Shown here: in pieces, positions 34,786 to 48,176 of the stretch
How positions within the stretch are numbered: position 1 is the first letter of the stretch
Layout: each line of letters starts with the position of its first letter
Assembly: GCA_007449985.2 (NCBI GenBank)
Contig: VIIQ02000101.1
Location: 124,001-188,000 of the forward strand
DNA from: Desmodesmus armatus
Taxonomy: Eukaryota; Chlorophyta; Chlorophyceae; Sphaeropleales; Scenedesmaceae
Reading direction: 5' to 3'
Length of the DNA stretch: 64,000 nt
Translations under genes and position numbers: made by a program
The notes under the pieces: generated by a model
Database searches by the model: none
Told to the model about the DNA's origin: nothing
Seen by the model: only the letters and a program-made list of their open reading frames with translations

Positions 34786-35916
34786 ATGGCGTCAACCTGT
34801 CAGACACTGCAACGATCTTGGCCGAAGCCTACAGGCACTGTCAGCAGCTGGGTCGAGGGGGCCATGCAAAAGCAGCAGCAGGCAGCACTGACCTTCGGGT
34901 TGAGGTGTACAGGCGGGTGACCAGGGATGCAAACTTTCTGGATTGCATGGTGGCAGCAGCATACAGGTGCGAGGCTGGAATGTGCCCACAGGAAAAGCAC
35001 CATGCATGCTTTTCCCAACACAGTATGTGCACGAAACGGTGTACAAACTGGTACTGGCTGCAGCGGGCAAGTTAGCGCATTCTTGGAATGCGTCCACTGG
35101 CAGGTGCATGCGGTAGTTGTTCCAGATTGCATGACCGTCATGCACAGCACCTTGTCACATTAAAAGTACACCCTTTGCAACCATTGCTGCCACGTGAGGT
35201 GCACCTCATACAACCCTGAGCCCAGAACCTCAGGTCTGGCATCGCAAGTTGCAACAGCAAATTTGTCTGTGCTTGTGTGCAGGCCGCGGGACAGCCCTCA
35301 CTGGAAGCAGCCTGACAGCCACACATGCCAGGTGAGGTTGAAAGGGAAGGGAATGCACACTGTAATGCACACATATGAGCAGATGCACAGCCTGCAGATA
35401 GTGAAGTGCAGCCACAGCACAAGCTGGAGCAGCAGCCTTTGGACTGAATCAACGCGATTTGGTTCAGCCGGGCTGAGCTTGCATCCCTTCTAGCACCGCC
35501 GACAGCCATAGTCTTTGCCAGCGCTCGTTGGGCTGGGCGTTGGCAGTGTTTTGGCGCTGTTGGCAGGCCCATTGGTGCACCAAGCACTGGCAGTTGCGGG
35601 CCCCGTCGGGCAGACGACACGTCAAGCATGATATTGCACAGGCGCTGCACATCCACCACACATATGTATTGCGAGGTTGTTGCGCTTTGCGTGCACCAAA
35701 GGGACTGCTAAGAGAGCTCGAGTCAGCCTGACCAGCCTGTGCCTTCACTCAGTTGGTGTGCGCTGCCTGCCTGCTCCTCCTTTTGCACCATGCTGCTGCC
35801 TTTGTATCTGCCAGGCATGCTCAGTGATGTGCCATGGGCAGCACACCAAGACAGGCAGAGACTGGTCTCAGTACTTGGACAGCGCACTGAAGGCTGAGAG
35901 GCCGTCTTCGAGTTAG
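34786..35916 (+). CDS. Small hypothetical Cys-rich protein
   Basis: I do not recognise this protein. Three exons, 34786-34916, 35283-35331 and 35815-35916, join in phase with good splice sites (GTGACC and GTGAGG donors, gtgcag and gccag acceptors) and give 93 residues ending in TAG. The start ATGGCG is in good context. The sequence begins MASTCQTLQRSWPKP, has a cluster of Cys and His in the middle (HTCQACSVMCHGQH, which could bind a metal) and a hydrophilic C-terminal helix (DWSQYLDSALKAERPSS). No signal peptide or membrane segment is visible. A TGTAA 350 bases downstream (36265-36269) could end the transcript. It may be a real small gene or a chance chain. Confidence 0.5.
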
Positions 35917-37135
35917 CACAGGCAGCCCGGCAGGACTTTGCAGGTCTCAAGCTGAGGGCCAACGCATGCAGAGCCGCTTGCAGTGCAATGATTCTGCTGC
36001 TGTGATTCCACCAGGGCACCCAGTGGCACACTGTGCCTCAGAGGCAGCTGCCAAACTGGTTTGGGCATTTCAGTGCCACTAGCAGGCATGAGTGCCGAAG
36101 TAGTAGATGCCCGGAAGAGCAATGCAGCCTAGCAGCCACTGCTGGGGCAGCCCTTTAGCCTGCTCGGCCGTAAGTGATTGTCGGTAATTGTTCATGCATT
36201 TCATCAAGCAGCGCATGGCAGAGGTTGCTTGTGCGTGTGTGGTGGTGGCAGTTTCAGGGCAGTATGTAAGGCTGTAGCGAAACGAGAGCGTGCTGCAGGT
36301 CACACCGTGCTGGCATCAGCTTCACTTGGTGGTGCCACATGCAGCAGAACTCCTGCAACATGCTGCATCAGATGAGACTTGAGAAAAGTGTGCCGATCCA
36401 GAACATGCCGTTCCTCCTGCCTGATCGAGGCCACACATGGTGGCCAAAGCGCCAAAAGGGAATTTTGATGCAAAGCGACACATGAATGCAGCACGCAGTA
36501 ATATTATGCACAAAGTACAAACTGTATGCACTGTCCATGGTGGCCACTTCTGCCCCCCCCCCCCCCCCACACACACAACCACCGATTTACATCACAGGCA
36601 GAAGACAATGCAGACAAACTGGTGTCACTGCAGCAGCAGCAGCAACCTGCTACAACACTGTGTGGCAAACACCCTGCCATCAGCCACTCAGTGGCTGGTT
36701 CTAAAGCTTGTTGAACCTCAAAACTTGCGGTCCGACCGCAGCAGCCAGCCACATGTATGCTGGACAGTCCTGTGCAACACAAATGGTGTGTACTAACATT
36801 TGAAGCATTGCTTGATCAGTTCGCACAACAAGTGCACCGCGCTGTCAGGCCCCTGTGCCGGCCATTCAAGACTTACCCCCCCCCCCCCCCCGGTAGCATC
36901 AAAAGAACACTGAAGGCTTGTAGGCCTCTTGGATCTGGCGCCACACATCAGGCAGGAAGCATGGAGGGACCTGCAGCAACACACATCACGCACCCACCTT
37001 GCCTCAACACTGATTGCTTGTTTGATGCTGTACTTCACATGCAGCATGATGTACATCAGCACAGCCTACAACCATCCCCTTTCTGATACTCCTTCATGGA
37101 AGGAGTTTGAGCTGAAGTGTAAGCAGGTCCACTCC
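35917..37135. other. Convergent spacer, no gene seen
   Basis: Contains poly-C with (CA)n at 36557-36577 and poly-C at 36878-36892, of the kind found before acceptors, but no exon after them. It includes the 3' ends of the small + gene and the minus-strand LRR gene. Confidence 0.5.
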
Positions 37136-39490
37136 TCAAACCCTGCAGCGTGCTGTTGATGCCACTATCCAGTCCGGCGCTGCGTCCCATCCCTGAAACA
37201 ACAGTGAATACCTCTACATCATAGCCCAGGTTTTCTGCCGATTGATGTCACTCAGTGACCTAGCAGGCTTGTGGGATCAACCTTCAGTACTGCTCTGCGC
37301 TACACTGTACGTGTACGGTGCTGTGGGTACACTGCAAATAAGTGGGGCACTCCCCTTTACAAGTGTACTGTGTCCTGCTGTCCAGTCACCCTGCTGAAAC
37401 AAAGAGCTGCTGGGTGACAGCAGGCGCTACATTGTATGAGCAATGTACTCACCTGGGTCGTGAATGCAATGGTCTTTGGCTGTGAGCCCTTCCGCCTCTC
37501 ATTGAACTCTGCAGTCAGCTTTGTCAGCTGAGTCAGCACGGTCAGCTCCAGCAGCTCGTTGCAGTTCAAAGGCCCTGCGGTGTTACCTGGATGTGTGTCA
37601 GAGACACAGCATGTGTGAGAGAGACACAACATGCGTTGAGACCGACACAGCATGTGTGAGAGAGACACACCATGTGAGAGAGACAGCATGGCAGAGGCAT
37701 ATGGAGCGGGACAGTGCATGAAATATTACAAATGGCTGTGGTAGGCAGGCAGTACGTTTTGCTGCATGAACATTTGAGTTTCACAACATTGAGGCCATCC
37801 GTAATCTGGTGATGCTGGGGGGCACTGGTGAAGGGTGAATTCCCAGCAAGTGAATGATGAAAGGGCCCTGGGCATGTGTTTGTGTGTGTGTGTGTGTGGG
37901 GGGGGGCACAAGGAAGGTATTGGCTTGCAGCATGTGCTGGGGAAGGCCTACATCAGCAGTGCTGCTTGCTCAAAGATACACACAGACACTCTTGTCCCCA
38001 GCGCTGCGCAGTGCTGAACGGGGCAGCAACACACCATCCCCACGTTTTGACTGTGTGTTGCGAAACATCTGCCCAGCTCACATATGCTCAAGTTGCGCAG
38101 GCCAGTCAGCTGCTGCAGCACGTCCACAGCATCGCCAGCCTTGCCGTGCACCAGTGCCAGTGTGTGCAGCCCTGACAACTTCATCAGCGGGTGGAGTGTG
38201 ACCCCGTACTGCAGGGCCCCTTTGAGGCTTAGGCTGGTCAGGCCAGGGCAGCAGGTGACCAGCTGGTCCAGGTCACTGGCGGTCAACGCTCCTGAGGGCG
38301 CAGGGGGCAAGGACGCAGGACACAAGGACAAGGACGAGGGTTGGTTGTGAGATGCCACATGGGCAAGGCATGCATGCATTCATGCTCAGCACACCCATGT
38401 GCTCATGTTACAAAGGACCTTACACCCCTGCATGTCCAGAACAAAACCAACATGTTGACTTCGCCACAGGTCCTGGCGTGCTGCAACTATGCCATTGATT
38501 TGTAATGGATGTGTCTACTTGCACGCCCCGCCCAAAAACAACACACACTACCAAGCAACCACAGCTGCAAATTGCAAGAAAATGCAGCAACATCAGGCCC
38601 CTCACCTGTTATGTCCCCCAACTTCAATTCTTGCAGTGCGCGCAGCTGCCGCCCAGCGGCAAAAACCTGCTGCCATGCCCCCTCAGGAAAGCTGCTATGC
38701 ACCAGCTCCAAACACCGCAGGCTTGTGCTTGCAGTCAGTGCCGCGTATGCAGCAGCGGGCGGCAGTGGTTGCCAGTGCAGCCGGCTGAGCCTCAACTCTG
38801 TGAGCGTGGTGCACTGTGACAGGGCTGCAAGCAGCTCAGACTTGGCGCCCCCGTCGACGGCATACAGGTATGGCTGCAGATGCAGCCCCTGCAGGCCTGT
38901 GAGAGCCGCCAGAGCGCTTAAATGAACGGCCTCGTGGCCTCCCACCAGTGCTAGGTGCGACAGCCGTGTGAGGCTGGCAAACACCCTAGTGATGTCCATG
39001 TGCTGGGCTACTGCAGCACCTGGGTCATCAGACACCATCATTAGACATGCGTTGATGTGAAGAGACGTCAAGCATTGCAGCTGCTGCAAGGGGAACAGGC
39101 TGGCTACATCGCGCAGCATGGATGCATTCAGGCGCAGCTCCTGTAGCCCTGAGATGTGGGTGAGATGCGCCATCACAGATGTGTCCACCTGGACCTGTGC
39201 GCACAACGGGGGAGGGGGGGAGATACTTGAGTGCGAGGTATGCCAATTCTTGCCACGGCTGTGCCGGCCACAGCCGTGGCACAGTGCATAACTCACGGTT
39301 GGGGTGCCTATCATGAACACAAAGCTAGATGTGCAACAAATGATTATCAAGCTTCCACAAACTGGCGTTGTCAAAGGTAGGGTCTAGTACAGCAGTGTTT
39401 GGAAGGGCATGCGTGGTACGTCCTGTCCTGCAGTGCTCAGTTACCCGATTGTGGAGAGGGACTGTGTTGCATGATGTGAAGTCCCCAATA

Positions 39491-39528
<38 letters not shown>

Positions 39529-41219
39529 AAGAGGGAGAGGCAGAGGCTCAATGGGCTTTGGTGGAATTCCCATCGATTTCTGTTTGCCCCTTGCGCGAAC
39601 TATCCCCACCCCCTGCTCACCTGCTTAGCAAGGTCCAGGTGTGTCAGCTTGGTCAGCCCCTCCCACATCTGCTTGGGCAGCGCACGCTGGGCCAGCTGCT
39701 CTGGCTCCAGGGACCCCACTGGCTTGCGAGTCAGAGGGCACTCCACAGCCAGCCGCAGGTGGCGCAAATCTGTCAGCAGTGTCAGCGCCATCAGGACCTG
39801 CCAAGATGACAGCAGACCGACAGGCAGGCAGAGCGGCAAAAAGGTGAGTTATGCGGAGAAGTTGGTGACGTTGCTCGAGGTAGTTCGAACCATGCAAATC
39901 CTGCAGACGCGACCAAGGCTGCAAGAAACTAGTGGCCAGGAGCACACCTTTCCCAGCTGGACAAGGTGGTGGTTGCTCCAGCAGGTGCATGTGGCAACAG
40001 CAGGAGAAACATGCAGGCCCATGATGCAAGGATGAAGTCACGACGTCATGACAGACAGTGGATCTGGTTAGCAACGCTGATCAAGCAGCTCCCTCAACCC
40101 CGACCAACCTGCAGGCTGGGCAGCATCATGCATTGCACAAGCTCCAGTCGGGTGAGGTGCTGACACGCCAGCAGAGGGTGCACCGGCTTGCTGTCTGGTG
40201 CCGCTGCCGTTGTGTCTGCTGCTGCGGGCCACCAGTAGAGAGGTGGAAAGGTCACGCCCTGCAAACATGGGCATCCAAGCCAAAAGCTCACGCCCAGTTG
40301 GGGTGCGCATCTGCTGTTGCCGTGGCACACTTGCACCTGAGCATCCTCTTGTGTCCACACTGCTACTGTTAATCACAACCAGTTGATCACACTGCCTTAG
40401 AATCAGGATCAGGTTGCATGCACTAGTTCAGTCGAGTGCTTCACAGGTAGTCAGGTGTGGGTCAGTGCTTCACAGGTAGTCAGGTGTGGGTCAGTCCAGT
40501 TGGCAGAGCAGACTCAGCACACCGATGGGTTGTGGGAGTGCAGTAGCCGTGCTTTCGATCTTCCCCAGCAGCAGGACCGACCTGGATGTACAGGCTTTGC
40601 AGTCCTGGCAGAGGGTACTTGCAGAAGGGCAGTTGTTGTGCGCCCTTGTCTTGGCCCAGGAGGCGCAGGCTAGTGACGTGCTGGGCGTGCTGGCCCACCC
40701 ACCTCAGCACAGCCTTGGCGTGTCCTGCACGCATTTTGGCGGGAAACCTGCAGTAACACGCAGCAAAAAGGAGCAGCGTCTGTCTAGTAGACATATGGCT
40801 CCAGCCAAAGGTGAGTAAGGCGGATGGCACATGACACATGACACATGACACATGGCAACTGCCTGCATGGTGACGCAGCATGCAGCGTCTGGACTCAGTT
40901 TTGCAAAACAGCCGCTGAGACAGATAGTCACACTGCAGTGTGCTGCAAGCTGCAAAAGGACTCCCTTTGGAAGGGATGCGCATGTGGTCACTGTGGGCTG
41001 TTTGAACCCAGCACACCAGTCATTTCTAGCTCCTGCATCCACTATGAACACTCCCCACCTGTGGTCAAGCTCAGCAGTCGCCGCCACTGCAGCTGCCGCC
41101 CATGCCGTGCTAACCGCTGCACAGTTGCCCAGCCGCTGCCTGACTGGAACCAACTGCAGGATGTGTACCAGCACTGCTGGTGGGCAGTTGTCGGCACCAT
41201 TGTGGCGTGCTGAGGACAT
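37136..41219 (-). CDS. Leucine-rich-repeat protein with F-box-like N-terminus
   Basis: Probable protein-interaction adaptor. Exons in transcription order: 41219-41017, 40747-40582, 40258-40109, 39797-39621, 39194-38606, 38291-38082, 37574-37453, 37192-37136; phases agree and give about 557 residues. The N-terminus (PPAVLVHILQLVPVRQRLGN, then CAAVSTAWAAAA) resembles an F-box in layout, though weakly. Residues from about 80 onward form irregular LRRs such as HVTSLRLLGQD, LTRLELVQC, LTDLRHLRLAV, LQELRLNASML, LTELRLSRLHW and LTSLSLKGAL. There is no kinase, NB-ARC or transmembrane region, so it is not a receptor. Exon 7 has two in-frame acceptors 12 bases apart (at 37574 and about 37586). If the F-box holds up, the role would be substrate choice for an SCF ubiquitin ligase. 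Confidence 0.82.
37598..37700 (+). repeat. Imperfect ~30-bp tandem repeat in LRR gene intron
   Basis: Four units containing gagacacagcatgtgtgaga or close variants, next to the acceptor of exon 7. Confidence 0.75.
39491..39528 (+). repeat. (TAG)n microsatellite, about 12 units
   Basis: An uninterrupted agt/tag run inside the LRR gene intron between exons 4 and 5. Confidence 0.9.
40434..40496 (+). repeat. Two tandem copies of a 30-bp unit
   Basis: The unit gtgcttcacaggtagtcagg plus gtgtgggtca occurs twice in a row, in the intron between LRR exons 2 and 3. Confidence 0.85.
40830..40857 (+). repeat. (ACACATG)n, four units
   Basis: Heptamer tandem repeat in intron 1 of the LRR gene. Confidence 0.85.
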
Positions 41220-41823
41220 TATGCTTGGGTCCCTGGCGAAGCAGCAGCAGGACAACAGCATTCATGTACTTGCTGAACGTCCTATTCCTGTCAACGTCCT
41301 GTTCCTGTCCGAAGGTGCCACTTTGCTTGCGCACAGCAGCAGTTGCAGGATGACGTCACCTTACTGACACCCAGTCACTGAGGACAGCAGGACTCCTTTC
41401 AACCAACAGCTACGTCCAGTGAGACCAAAAGCACGCTTGAACCCACCAACTGCATCAACATCGCTCCTTGAGCCCCACCTGAGTGTCTCTGTCAAGCAGC
41501 AGACCTGCCAGCTCTGCTGTGCAGGACAGTGTTCTTGCTTGTGCGGTGGGTGATCAAGCTGGCTGTCAAGACAAGAAATTACCATCAAGCAGCAAGAATT
41601 GGGACTGTGCCTGGCGTGGCCAGGCGTTGCAAGGAGCGCTTCTTTCAAAGTTGTCACTTTATCAAGTGACAATTACATAAGGGCAGTTACTGAGTGGAGT
41701 TGTTTCCGTGCAACTGTTGCCTCGGAATGACACCAGACATTGCCCAGAAGCAGTGGTTTGAGTCTCGCTCAGTCAGGGAGGCAGCAAGGGGCGAGAGGGG
41801 CACGACTGATCCAGATCAACGAC

Positions 41824-44800
41824 ATGGAGACAACAGCAGCCGCGGTCTTGTCCAGAACGGCGGAGTGTGCGGCACTACTTGCTATAGGGTATCAGCTGCG
41901 AGCATCCCGACTGTTCTCTGCCACTGATGCTGAGGTGAGGCAGCAGCAGCAGCATTCTGCATTCAGGGGACTTGTTGGCTTCTTGCAGCAGCTGCACAAC
42001 GATGCGTGCACCAGAAACTCCACAGCAGGCGTGTTGGCATTTACCGAAACCAAATGGGCGTCTTCGGTTGTAACTCGCACCACCTGTCATCCCTTGCTGC
42101 TCGATGTGCGGGCGTGCAGGCTGCTCAGAGGCTAGCTGGCTACCTCACTCTGCCAGCAGTGGTGCTGCAGTCCTGCAACACGTGAGCAACCTGGCTGATC
42201 TCGTACAGCAAGTGAACATCATGCTCACCCTGAGCACCCTGCATTGTCTACAACAGCAAATCATGCAGTGCGTGCACACAAGCCTCAGCCTGCATTGCCA
42301 GCACCAGCAACAGAAGGCAGCAGTACAAGGCAGCTGGGCTTGTCCGTGCTGTACATGGGTGGTGGCAGTGCGCCCAACTCCTTCCCCTTTTCCCTGTCAC
42401 TTCCCCGTCGTCATCAGCTGTATTATGTGCATCACCTTCAATGACTCGTATCACACTGTTGAGAAATGCATTCATTTAAATGCACCCCCCTCCAAAACCC
42501 CGCAGGCTTCCGCCGGTGTCCTGGCCAGCCCTGTTGGGTGGCCCCCTGGTGCTGACCTCTTCAGCGGCAGCAGCAGCAGTCACATGGTGGGTGGGGGCTG
42601 AGGAAGCAGATCAGCCGAGCGGCACCACATGCTGTCAGCACCATCCTCCTGCACTGTCAAATGGTTTGATTTCAACAAACGACGCAGAGATTTTCAGTCT
42701 CTGGCTCTCCCGCTGAGATACGATAGCCGGTTTATATATACTTGCAGCTTGCATGCAGGAAGCGAGGCAGTGGGCACTCAGTGCGGTGCAGCTTGGCGAG
42801 GCATAGGGCTGGAAGATGCTTTGCAGAGCAACACTGACCAAGAACCTGCAAACTCAGCACAGCAAAATAGCGCTCCATGCAAAATGAGAACAGAGATATG
42901 CAGGTCAGGATAACAGTGCGCGCGGCCCACACAGCATCCAACCACATGCGCGCAGGCATGTAGCTGCGGTATAGGAAGCCGAAGCCTTTGGCCTCCTGTA
43001 CCGCAGCTACGTGCCTGAGCGCATGTGGTTGGAGGTTGTGTGGGCCGCGCGTGGAGGGTCAAAAGGGCCTGCTGGCCATTGCTGCTGTGGAAGCAGGCGC
43101 AAGATTGATACAGTGACAGACTGTAGCAGCAGTGTAACCTACTTGATGACGTACCTTCTTCCACTCTTTATCTGCTGTGCTTCTCCCCTCCCCCCTTCGT
43201 CCCCCCTAAATCAGGTTGCCGATTTCTGCTGTGCTCCCCCTCCCCTCCCCTCCCCCAGGTTTCCCGCCCCAGGTTTCTATTCGGGAATCGCCACAAGCGT
43301 GAAAGGGCAGCATTGGCTGGCTGTGCGTCTTGACCCGCACATGCAAGCTGCCCAACGGCTGCAAGACAAACCCAATGCAGAAATCAACTGTGCCAGCAGT
43401 GCACCCCTACAAATGACGTACTCCTTCCCAACTGTAGTGCTGATGTCCTGCCCCTGCCCCCCCCCCCCCCCCCCCCGCCCCCCTGCGGCCCCCCCCCCCC
43501 TCCGCCAGGTTTTTGTTCAGCAATCGCCACAAGCGTGAGAGGGCCGTGTTGGCTGGCTGTGCGTCAGGCAGTGACGCACCAGCAGTGGCAGTGCCGCTCA
43601 TTGAAGCTCTGGCGGGACCTGCGGGGGTGGTGGCAGCATGCAGCGCACTGCTGGCCAATGCACTCTCAGGTCAGCACTAGGCTAGGCTCCCCTTTTTGGT
43701 TGGTGATGGGGAAGGGGAGGGGGAGTTCCCCAAAGGCTATTGGCGTGTACTCGGCAAGCAGGCAGCTCCTCGTGCATACCCAGACAGAGTGCTTTGCTAG
43801 AGGCTTGGGCACCCTGGGGGCGAGGATGGGGGTTGGAGCACATGTTCATATCATGGGTCAGAGAGGGTGTGTGCAGGGTGTGTTGCACACATGTATTACT
43901 TGACAGACATGTGTTTGTAGGGTTGGTGGTGACAGTAACGTGTTGTTTGGGTCCTGCTGTTGCTAGTGCTGTTGCTAGGTTTCACAGCTGATAGCATTGA
44001 TTTATTGGGCATCGCCTGATGGGATTCAGGGTGCTGGGCTGCTGGGTGCATGTGTCCCTGAGGAACACCCCCCCCTGGTGCTGCCGGTGTGCTGCTGTGC
44101 AGTGTACTTTTGCAGCTACCTGCTCACGGCGTCTGCCGGCCCTGCCTTCCCTGAGTTCGTCAGCTTGTGTGTCATTCTGTTAGGAACGCTGGCTGGGGTT
44201 CAGGGTTCGGGCTGCTGGGTGTATGTGTCGCTTAGACCCCCCCCCCTCCCCCGGGTGCTACGTTGTGCTGCTGTGCAATGTACATTGGCAGCTACCTGCT
44301 GTCAGCGTCCTGCCTTCCTGAGGCTTACCTGCTGACATATGATGTCTCGAATTTGAGGATTGGGTTTCAAGGATGATGATGTTTGTGAAGAATCCCCCCC
44401 CCCCTGGTGCTACTGTTGTGCTGCTGTGCAGTGTACATGGGCAGCTACCTGCTGTCAGCGTCTGCCGGCCCTGCCTTCCCTGAGTCCTACCTGCATGAGG
44501 ATGGCGGCACCTACAGGGGCGAGTGGAGGGGCATGAGCAAGGAGGGACTGGGGGTCTACACGTGAGTGAAACAGGCTCTGGTGTTCTGGCTGTTTATTCC
44601 AGTTGAGACCAGCTGTTGATCAGATCATGGTATGAATTGCATTGTCAAGTGGAGTTCCCTTTGCCGGAGCTCCTGTCTGTCCTTGTGCCCTGCCTTTACA
44701 TCACACTAACAAACACGCCTGCACACCATGACAATATCCTCCCCCCCCCCCCCCCCCCTTGGCCAAGGCGGCCTGCAGGTCCTGCAGCATTGGGGGTGGG

Positions 44801-45667
44801 TGTTGTCAGGCTCGCTGGCAGGGGTGGGTGGGAGTGGTAGGGCCTCAGCAGGATGGATTGCGGGTGGCGTTCATTGCCGGACAGCCCCACCTGAGAGACT
44901 AGGGCACACACAGACAAGTGTTAGGACCTGAGGAGCTTATGGCTGGCTGGCTAGGTGGCAAGGACTCTGGCCCCTATCAGCTGTACAGCACTGCATGTAC
45001 TGACTGTACTGCATGTACTACATCTACTGACTGTACGGCATACTGCATGTACTGCATGTCAGAGTAGATTATCACCAGAGGAGGTGGGCACCCACGCCGG
45101 CATTGCCCTGATGATGCATGCTGCGTGCTTGTGCTGCGCACTGCTGCGTAAACAGGTATGCGAGTGGTGCGCGCTATGAGGGTGAGTGGAGGGACAACGT
45201 GAAGGCAGGACGAGGCGTTTACTACTATCCTAAGGTAAGGATGGCACTCCAGGCAGGCACGGACCGTATGTGTGTGTCTCTCTCTGTGTGTGTGTGGGGG
45301 GGGGGGTGTCCGTGCTCCATACTGGGGCAGGAGAACGCATGCTGTACTGCTATCCCAAGGTGACCATTCATGAACATGGTGCTTTAGGCAGACACATACC
45401 ACAGCATGGCTTTGAAAGCGCCACTCAGGCCTGCATGCTTGGAGTGTGTTATGTGGATGTGTTGAGGCGGGAGCCATGTGATACTGCCATACAACCTCAG
45501 GATGGCATGGCAGATACGTACCACACAACAAGCACCACCGGTATGTGTGTCGTGGGAGCATGTACACCAAGGAGGCTTGGGATGTGTCCTGCTCGCCTAC
45601 CGAGAGGATGGCAATCGTCTTGCCACGATAACTTCCTGCTGCTACTGCTGCTGCTGCTGCCGGTTTG

Positions 45668-45711
<44 letters not shown>

Positions 45712-45831
45712 CTGTTGCTGCTGCTGCTGCTGCAGGGAGGTACCTACGAGGGTGAGTGGTCTTCTGGTGTGCTGAGTGGCACTGGGCTGCGCACCTACGC
45801 CACCGGCAGGGTGGCTGCCCACTCACCACCG

Positions 45832-45895
<64 letters not shown>

Positions 45896-48141
45896 AGGGA
45901 GGTACCTACGAGGGTGAGTGGTCTTCTGGTGTGCTGAGTGGCACTGGGCTGCGCACCTACGCCACAGGCAGGGTGGCTGCTGGGCGCTGGGAGGGGGGCA
46001 GGCTGGTGGCGCCCCTGGAGCTGTGGCAGTGTGCCAACGCAGCTGAAGGAGCGGCTGAGGCAGCACTGGCGGCGAGGAGGTGGGATTGGGGGGGGGGGGT
46101 GAGATGAGGGGCTGGTGGGGTCGAGCAGGGACAGGGGGTGGAGTTGTGGCAGTATGCTAATGTGGCTGGGGGGTGGCGGAGGCAACATTGGCGGCTTGGA
46201 GGTGCGTGTATGGGGGGGGAGGGGGGGGGGAGAAGGAGTGGTGGCGCCCCTGGAGCTGTGGCAATGTGCCAACGCGGCTGAGGGGGCGGCTGAGGCAGCA
46301 CTGGCGGCAAGGAGGTGTGTCCCCAACCCCACACTGCGCAGGGTTGTTGTTGGTGGGGGCAAGCCCCTTGACGCAGCCGGGCTACTAGTGGTGCAGCCTG
46401 TGCTGTGGGCAACTGCTGTGGGTTTGGCCCTGAATGATTGCCCCCTTTTCTCACATACCCCCCCCCCCCCCCCTTCAAAGCACACATACACAGCACGGCC
46501 CTCATGTCCACATTTTTTTCTTTTCCCCTGCCTTGCATCGCACATGGTTGTTGTTGGTGGGGGCAAGCCCCTTGATGCAGCTGGGCTACTAGTGGTGCAG
46601 CCTGTGCTGTGGGCAGCTGCTGTGGGTTTGGCCCTGAACGCACCGTCACTCCCTCTGCACCCCCCCTCTCCACCCCCATCACCACCACCCACCAGTGCAA
46701 GCACATACACACCATGCCTCTGATGTCCCCCTCCCCCCCCCCCTCCCCGCCCCGCCCACGTGCCCTCCATCACATTTGCGCAGGGTTGTTGGTGGGGGCA
46801 AGCCCCTTGACGCAGCTGGGCTACTGGTGTTGCAGCCTGTGCTGTGGGCAGCTGCTGTCAGGTTGGCCCTGAACGTGCTGTCACTCCCTCTGCACCCCCC
46901 CTCTCCCCCCCCCATCACCACCACCCACCCTTGCACACACATACACACCATGCCTCTGATGTCCCCCCCCCCCTCCCCTCCCCGCCCACGCGCCCTCCAT
47001 CAAATTTTGCACAGGGTGGTTGTTGGTGGGGGCAAGCCCCTCGACGCAGCTGGGTTACTAGTGTTGCAGCCTGTGCTGTGGGCAGCTGCTGTCAGGTTGG
47101 CCCTGAACGTGCTGTCACTCCCTCTGCACCCCCCCTCTCCCCCCCCATCACCACCACCCACCCTTGCACACACATACACACCATGCCTCTGATGTCCCCC
47201 CCCCCTCCCCTCCCCGCCCACGCGCCCTCCATCAAATTTTGCGCAGGGTGGTTGTTGGTGGGGGCAAGTCCCTCGACGCAGCTGGGCTACTAGGGTTGCA
47301 GCCTGTGCTGTGGGCAGCTGCTGTTGGTTTGGCCCTGAACGCTCTGTCACTCCCCCTGCCTGGCTCGCTGGCAGCGGTGGCGGCAGCCCTTGCCCCTGCT
47401 AACAAGCCCTTGATGCTGCTGTCAGCTGGGATGCTGCTGCAACCGGTGATGCCGCAGTCACGACAGGTGGGTGGTTTTTTGGGGGGGGGGGGGGTAAAAG
47501 GTGAGGGGGGGGGGATCTGTGGGATGGGGGAAGGGGGCGATGTAAGTGTGTGTAGACACAGGGAGTGCATCCAGCCAATGCATGAATGTGTGTGTGTGTG
47601 TGGGGGGGGGTGACGGGTCAAGGGGTGTCTGTGCCCCTGCTAACAAGCCCCTGATGCTGCTGTCCGCTGGGATGCTGTTGCGCTCGGTGATGCCACAGTC
47701 ACGGCAGGTGGGTGGTAGTGTGTTTGGGAAGTGGAGGGCGGGATGTTGGGGTGGGGCATGGGGGATCCCGGGGGGGGGGCATCAATGGCATGTACACTTA
47801 GGTGTAGGTGTCTTAGCGGCTGCTGTGTGCGTCCGTTGGGGGGGGGGGTCAAGAGGTGTCCTTGCAGCACATGCAGCAATCAACAAGCCCCTGATGCTGC
47901 TGTCGGCTGGGATGCTGCTGCAACCGGTGATGCCACAGTCAGGACAGGTGAGCGCTTGTGTGACAACACAGGATCGCATCGTGTGGGCGTGGCAGTGGGG
48001 AAAACCAGTGGAAGTGCCCCTTCCTGTGGGCTTCCAGGTTGTGTGGTGTGGGGCAAATCTGGCCCACACTGGACGACAGCCCCGTTTCGTAACCATCGAG
48101 CACGCCTTGTGTCTTGCACAAAATTGTCTCCCTGATCCTGG

Positions 48142-48176
<35 letters not shown>

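Noticed and set aside
45832..46773. 313-codon minus-strand frame over the transporter/MORN gene
   Set aside because: It lies antisense to MORN-coding exons and exon copies. Its Gln runs are the complement of (CTG)n and it has no recognisable domain.
47016..47350. Regular ~231-bp repeats considered as a CRISPR-like or satellite array
   Set aside because: Each unit contains exon sequence and a splice acceptor of the host gene, in a eukaryotic gene. It is a tandem exon-edge duplication, not CRISPR.
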